Positions 58,721 to 64,000 of a stretch of DNA of 64,000 nucleotides are shown one piece after another. This DNA comes from Melampsora larici-populina 98AG31 (lineage: Eukaryota > Basidiomycota > Pucciniomycetes > Pucciniales > Melampsoraceae), in contig NW_006768786.1 of assembly GCF_000204055.1 (NCBI RefSeq), forward strand, positions 131,865-195,864. The letters run 5' to 3'. The stretch's first letter is position 1, and every line of letters starts with the position of its first letter. The notes below the pieces were generated by a model. That model saw only the letters and a program-made list of their open reading frames with translations, made no database searches and had not been told where the DNA came from. The position numbers and the translations under genes are program-made.

Positions 58721-59277
58721 GTGAAGAGTGATTTATTTAAAGTATTTGTTAAATCCTTTGTCTTCAGCTGGGATCAACTGACTGTCAATCTTGCAGTTGA
58801 TCAGGGCAAGATGTGCCTGTTCATATGTCACCTCTTTGATGGGTCTATACCGGGTCTAAGGAAAGACCTGTGTGTGCATATTGACATGCTACAAGGATAT
58901 TTACATGCTGAGAGGAGACAGGGGGTGCCTGGAGCTATGAGGGTGTATTCCAGGATTTGAACCAGAAGGCAGGGGAGATAGCTGTTCTTGCAAATCACCT
59001 GTGCAAATTGGGCCATCAAAGGCAAAAAACATTTGCCAGGTTGGTGCACAAGTGGGTAATTGGGAGGATGAGATTGAAGGATGCACAGAGAAAGGATACA
59101 ATTGATTCAGCTGCCTTTTGGGTGTTTGTGAAATCGGAAGCTTTAGTAGCCACAGCCACAAATCTGAATAGGTCTCAAAGGGAGAAAGCCAAGTATAGGT
59201 CAGGAAAGTCTTCAGAGAGGGAGGGTGGAAATTTAAAGAGTAGCATTGATATTCTGACAGAGGCAATGGCTTGTTGA
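58721..59277 (+). pseudogene. Decayed coding remnant, probably transposon-derived
   Basis: Two forward frames join with a one-base shift near 58957. The first ends HAERRQGVPGAMRVYSRI and the second continues NQKAGEIAVLANHL and then FARLVHKWVIGRMRLKDAQR and FWVFVKSEALVATATNLN. The sequence is protein-like over about 180 residues and has lost its start. I suspect the tail of a rust transposon gene (KDZ-type is a guess), but I cannot confirm a family. Confidence 0.4.
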
Positions 59278-59639
59278 GTGGATGAGACCAGTGGATGTGA
59301 AGTTTTATAAGGCTTAACAACTTCATTCATTGTGTAAGTGATGGAATATAACCTTTGACAAATTTCACCAGAGGTATTGTGGGTAGGTTGGTTGGACACC
59401 AACAAGACAGGTGAGATCAAGCCATGGTGTATGAAAGGCTGACACTGTTAGTGGCAGGTCTCAGTTAGCAACTCTCACTGGCTCTCCTAAAGGCCAGCAC
59501 CTCTGAAGCTTGACCAGCACTGAATCTCTGCTGCAGTACATATCAAAGCTCATAACTTCAAGCTTACTTTGGGGAGGGCCTTAGAGATTTATGAAGATCA
59601 AATGAGTGGTAAATTCTCAAGACATCATTTTGATTGAAA

Positions 59640-60120
59640 GTTCTTCTTTTAAACAAGAAGATGAACATCTCAAAATCAAATCTTAGAAAATCTAAAAAAA
59701 TAAATCAAAAAACTTTTGACCTGTTTAAAGTTTTTATCACTTTTCATTTACTCACTCTCTCCTAATCAAGGGTTTTTTTAAATAAAAACTTATTCAAGGT
59801 TATGATATACGATTAATTCCAGAAAAAGATCAAACAAAAAAAAATCAAACAAACAAACTCAAACAGACAAGATAAGATAAAGAAAAACACACAGATAGAG
59901 ATAGATAAAAAAAACATAACCCTTAATCCGAACCAAAAACCTCTACAAAGAAACCAAAAACCCCAACAAAGAAACCAAAAAAACCAAAAAAACCAAAAAA
60001 AATCATAAAACCAAAAAAATCATAAAAGAAAAGAAAAGATCATAAAAGAAAAGAAAAGATCATCAAGAAATGAAAAAAAGTAAATCCATGAAATTTAAAA
60101 GTGATTTGATATATATAAAA
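59640..60120. repeat. A-rich low-complexity tract
   Basis: Runs such as AACCAAAAAAACC and a twice-repeated AAAAGAAAAGAAAAGATCAT (60024-60063) lie downstream of the bZIP stop codon on its reverse strand. It is probably 3' untranslated or flanking sequence. Confidence 0.7.
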
Positions 60121-60200
60121 AAAATACTTCAAAAAAATATGTAAAGCGTGTTTGAAGAAAAAACCTGGACTTGGGATATATGTTTGGATGGATGGATAGT

Positions 60201-62111
60201 TTAAAAAGCTTGAGAAGAGTTTAATTTCATGATTCGTTTTTGTTGTTCAGAAGCCACTAATTGAGCTCTACCAAAGCAAACCAAAGAAGAAAAAACGATA
60301 ATCAGACCCGACTGCTTTGTGAAATGAAAAGAAAAAAAAAATCCAAATTTTGTAAATCAAAAAACGAAATGGAAACCAACTCAACTGTTCTTTAGCTTGT
60401 AAGACGACTTTCGAAACTTCCATCACAGTTTGTTCACACCTAGCCACCTTGGCAGGTAACCCATTAAGTTTATGAGCTTGAGTTAGATTAGATTCTTCTT
60501 CTCTTCTTTTCTTAATACCTGCTTGAGGATGAGGATGATCTTCATCATACCCAAAAGCATGATGATGAGGATCATCAAGAACCGAAGAATAGTTTAAAGG
60601 ATAAGGTTTGGAAGGATGAGATAATGATCCAGTAGATGAAGAAGGGTATTGGGATGAGAGTAATTGGTTTGGTGTACTCGGATTCGATCGGCTGTAGGAT
60701 GGGTTCATGTCTAGTGAGTTGGTCGGCTGATGGTTTGGGTTTAGTACCGGTTCTAGGGATGAATAGAATGGTGGAGTGGATTGGTTTATGTTGAAGGGAT
60801 CAAAGAATGAGATATCACATCTTGGATTATAAGTATTTGTGGAATGATTTCCTTGGTTTGATTCGTGATCATCTGGTTTGTTTTTGGGGGGGAAATGGAA
60901 AAGTCGTATTCATGTTAGTTAAATAGAACAAAGTATTGTCAGTATTCAATCACTCAACTTGATGTTCCTTGATCATAGAGACGATTAGGTTCTAGTTTAC
61001 TCGAATGTCTTGAATCTTGAAGTAAATGAGATGGAGATGAAGATGGTTGATGATGCGAAGAAGATGTGATGATCGAAGGATAAGGTCTATGAGAAGTTGA
61101 AGCTGTTGACCATTCATTTGATTGAGCTTCCAAAGTGTTTGGAGTATGAGGAGCCGAGTTTAAGATCGAATGATTTGCTATTGATGAACTAGGATTATTA
61201 TTAGCCGAGTTAGTATTAGATGTGTTGTTGTTGTTGCTTGTTGGGTTGTTTGATGAACTGTTTTGTTGGTTTAGAAACTTTGGGGTGGTGGTGGTGGATG
61301 AAGTGTAAGTGGTTGAGAATCTACAACAAGTACAATGTGAACTTGATGGATTGTTGCTTGATGAGATTCCATTTTGGTTTTGTTTAATTTTATTTTCTAA
61401 ATATGAAACTTGTTCACATTTGATCTTAACCTTTTCAAAAGAATCATCATTTCAGAATTCAAGATTTATCCTCGATCATCAATCATATCCTATTCAAATC
61501 ATACTCACTTCAAGGTTAGCCGTTTTTACCAAGACTTCCTAAAGAATTCATTAACATTCAGATCATTAACGTGTGCATGATTTGAGATTAGTGTTGATGA
61601 GTACTATTTGATGAACGAGAATCAGGAAATTAACACTCACCATTTCCTTTACCGCATTTTGTAGTTCAGTCACAGTGTCTTCTAAACTCTATTACATAAG
61701 AAATCGAATTCGTAAAAAGAAAAAAAAAAGAGAATCCAATCCAATCATTTAAGTAAATCAATGATCAAGAAACTCATCACGTAATCAAACGAAATCACAA
61801 AGTAAAACTATGAATGAAGAAATATAAAAATAGAAATCAGTCAAGAATCAATCAAAGCAAGTACTAACTTTTATGTAAGTTTGACGACGTAAACGAAAAG
61901 CAGCTTGAGCATCTGCATTTTTCTTCTTCTTTGCAAGTAATTCTAAATCATCTTCATCTGTTTTGATACGTTTGATTGACGAATTAGGTGATTGATTAAT
62001 GATAGGTTGATGAGAATGAGAATTAGAATGATTTTGATGATTTTGATGATGATGATTTAAATTCGATTGAGAATTGTTCAAGGTATGTTGAATTAAATTA
62101 TTCTGATGCAT
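60201..62111 (-). CDS. bZIP transcription factor, basidiomycete type (448 aa)
   Basis: Six exons (62111-61869, 61688-61641, 61538-61509, 61430-60959, 60872-60386, 60267-60201) give 448 aa in consistent phase. The protein starts with an Asn/His/Gln-rich tract, then KKKKNADAQAAFRLRRQTYI (about 61-80), a basic DNA-binding region of the N-x7-R type, joined across an intron to a leucine zipper (SLEDTVTELQNAVKEM and onward to about 130). The NADAQAAFR core is typical of a basidiomycete bZIP group. A cysteine-containing stretch (HCTCCR) follows, then a long Ser/Asn/Pro-rich tail, probably disordered, and a short C-terminal coiled segment (KVVLQAKEQAQLVASEQQK). One exon is 30 nt. It should act in the nucleus; targets cannot be read from sequence. 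The last intron was placed because only the acceptor at 60268 keeps the frame; without it the frame runs into a nonsense-like hydrophobic end. Confidence 0.9.
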
Positions 62112-64000
62112 GGTATTGATACTTCCTTTTTTGGTAAACAGTGAGAATAAAAAAATTGGATAGAGATGGGTTTTGGATTGGTTTTCTTGTTTTACAAGAA
62201 AGAGAAAGAAAGAAGAAGAAGATAAAATTCGTCGGTCTTTTTGGGTAGGTAAGTAGAGAGAAAAAAAAGAAAGTTGTAAAAGGGAAAAAAGAAAAACCAG
62301 TATAAAGTTGATGATGATAATTGAATGAATGAGATTGGATTTGTTTGGTTTTTTGCAGCCAAGTGGATGAATGCGATTGGATGATCTACTTTCTCATGAA
62401 TCGACTTGTAGGGTATGAAGTAAGTTGTATGTATTTGATTTCAAACTTTCAATAAAGTAAACTTGATTTGATTTGATTGGTTGTAGTTCTGATATGATAT
62501 GATAGTTCTATATAGTTGATCGATCAAAAGAGTTTAGATTGATTAAAATAAAAAATTAGATGATTGATGTCAATTGTATCTTGTTGGTCACCACTTCTTC
62601 TATTCAATCAGAATCAAGTCAACAAAATGTTTGTTATTCAAGATTTCAATATTTGAGATTCTTAAAGAATCTAAAAAGTTCATAAAAAAAAGAAGAAAAA
62701 AGCAATAGAATCAGATTGAAAACTTTGTTCAATTTTCTTTTGTTTTGTTTGTTATCTCGTGCTTTTAATGGTGATGATGATGATGATGGTAGATGACTAA
62801 AACTTAAAGATCTAATTGAAATCAAGTCAGCAATTTATAGGAAGATGGATATAAGTTGGATTAAGTTTGGAAAGAGATTGATCAATTACCATCAAAGATT
62901 TGCATCAAAACTAAAGCAAAAAAAAAAAACACCAGCCGAATGAAGTTATCAATCAAATATCCACTTTAGATTGAATGATGAGATCAATGATAGCTTGGAT
63001 TTGTTTTGATTTGTTTTGATTTTTTGGTAAGCTATAATCTATCTGTTTTCCAATTGGTTAAGTAATTTCTTTGAACTGATGAGATGAGATGAGATAAGAT
63101 GAGATACTAAGATTGAATTGGATTGCAGAGATGACTTTAAGAAGTTTAGAATAAGGTCAAAGTGCATACAATTAGTCAATCAGTTTACTTTGATAAAAAT
63201 ATTTAACCTACTCAATTTCAATTTACTTTATTTCTCTTGATATTCTGATTTGACTTTACTAGTAGAACCTTTCAAAAGAAAAAGTCTTTCAAAAAAAAAC
63301 CCCAAAAATTATTACACACAATTTCCAAATCCCAAAAAAAGATCTTGATTCAAAAGTTAAAATTGTAAAATAAAATGTTGTAAAATCAAAGAGTCTCTGA
63401 ATCGAAAAATTTTCAAGTTAAAGTTTTTACTTTTACAAACTTTTGATTCAAAATGATCGATAAGTTTGAACTCAAAACTCAAATCACTCAACTCTTCTTA
63501 CAAACCCTTTTCCGTTTCGTTTATCGTCATCGCTGCGTAGTTAAATTTAAGACCATCTCACTTGTTCAATCGATGAATTTCAATTTACAGTCAATTCAGT
63601 ATTCAATTCAATTCAATTCAATTCAAACTTCGTTTTAAGTTTCTCGTACACACACATATATCTCTTTCATTCAAACATCAGTACACTTTGACACTCTACA
63701 AACTGAACCTGAGAAAAAAAATCTCAATGTAGACTAGTTTCACTTTTTTCTTTCCAAAACATTTCATCAGTTCCAATTGATCATTTTGATCCCGTGTTAT
63801 TCCGTGTTGAATTGTAAGTATTACTTTTGCTAAAAAGGAAGCCCGGGTTGAAATAAAATAAAATAAAACGTAGCCCAGAATTTCGCCGCAGTCACTGCAG
63901 TGAGTGTATGTACAGCAGCAGACACAGTCAGAGATTTTGCAGGTGCAGCCCCGCCTGCAATCTCAACCAATTTGATTCAGCTACTTCAAGAGAGCCTACC
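62112..64000. other. AT-rich upstream and intergenic sequence
   Basis: This contains polypurine runs, a GATGATGATGATG run near 62772, a CAATT pentamer array at about 63600-63627 and an AAAAT array near 63852-63867. No gene is supported; the small forward frame at 63453 lacks any feature. The last 150 bp become GC-richer and contain GCAGGTGCAGCCCCGCCTGC, an imperfect palindrome that could be the edge of another repeat. Confidence 0.45.

Noticed and set aside
63597..63630. CAATT array as a telomere-like or regulatory repeat
   Set aside because: It is a short pentamer microsatellite unlike fungal telomere repeats; no regulatory claim is supported.

Overview
The window looks like a gene-sparse, repeat-rich stretch of a rust fungus genome (Basidiomycota, Pucciniales). 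The evidence is: AT-rich DNA; genes cut by many short introns, mostly about 45-120 bp with GT..AG ends; a basidiomycete-type bZIP factor; a basidiomycete-type GM130-like golgin; NRPS-like reductase-family coding; two secreted proteins of the kind rusts carry in large numbers; and many decayed transposable elements. The species cannot be fixed from the sequence alone. I rebuilt gene models by following reading frame, splice phase and family homology across introns; nearly all spliced models close to a whole number of codons.

Layout. 0-0.9 kb: a small reverse-strand fungal protein. 2.0-5.4 kb: a dead Ty3/gypsy chromovirus split by a solo LTR, then a MITE. 5.5-8.3 kb (reverse): an adenylation plus carrier-protein gene whose expected reductase end is missing next to the MITE. 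8.7-21.5 kb: no convincing gene; nested inverted-repeat elements, five copies of one long repeat family, and several MITEs with readable target-site duplications. 22.4 kb: a small secreted candidate effector. 23.9-25.3 kb (reverse) and 25.6-28.5 kb (forward): a queuosine-salvage glycosylase and a GH81 beta-1,3-glucanase, head to head across about 250 bp. 29.1-29.4 kb (reverse): a small unknown gene. 29.7-34.4 kb: a GM130-like golgin. 36.1-41.4 kb: SEC31, the outer COPII coat. 43.1-45.5 kb (reverse): an orphan protein with seven predicted membrane segments. 46.8-49.6 kb (reverse): a PTM1/GPR107-type seven-helix Golgi protein. 50-51.2 kb: fragments of a duplicated coding sequence. 52.3-55.0 kb (reverse): a signal-peptide protein with three helical repeats and a C-terminal RING-H2 finger. 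55.6-59.3 kb: transposon debris. 60.2-62.1 kb (reverse): a bZIP transcription factor. The rest is AT-rich intergenic DNA.

Working together. GM130-like golgin, SEC31 and the PTM1-type protein all act in ER-Golgi traffic and sit within 20 kb, though no co-regulation is shown. The most unusual gene is the secreted helical-repeat RING protein at 52.3-55.0 kb. The strongest repeat evidence comes from insertions into repeat copies whose sister copies preserve the empty site.
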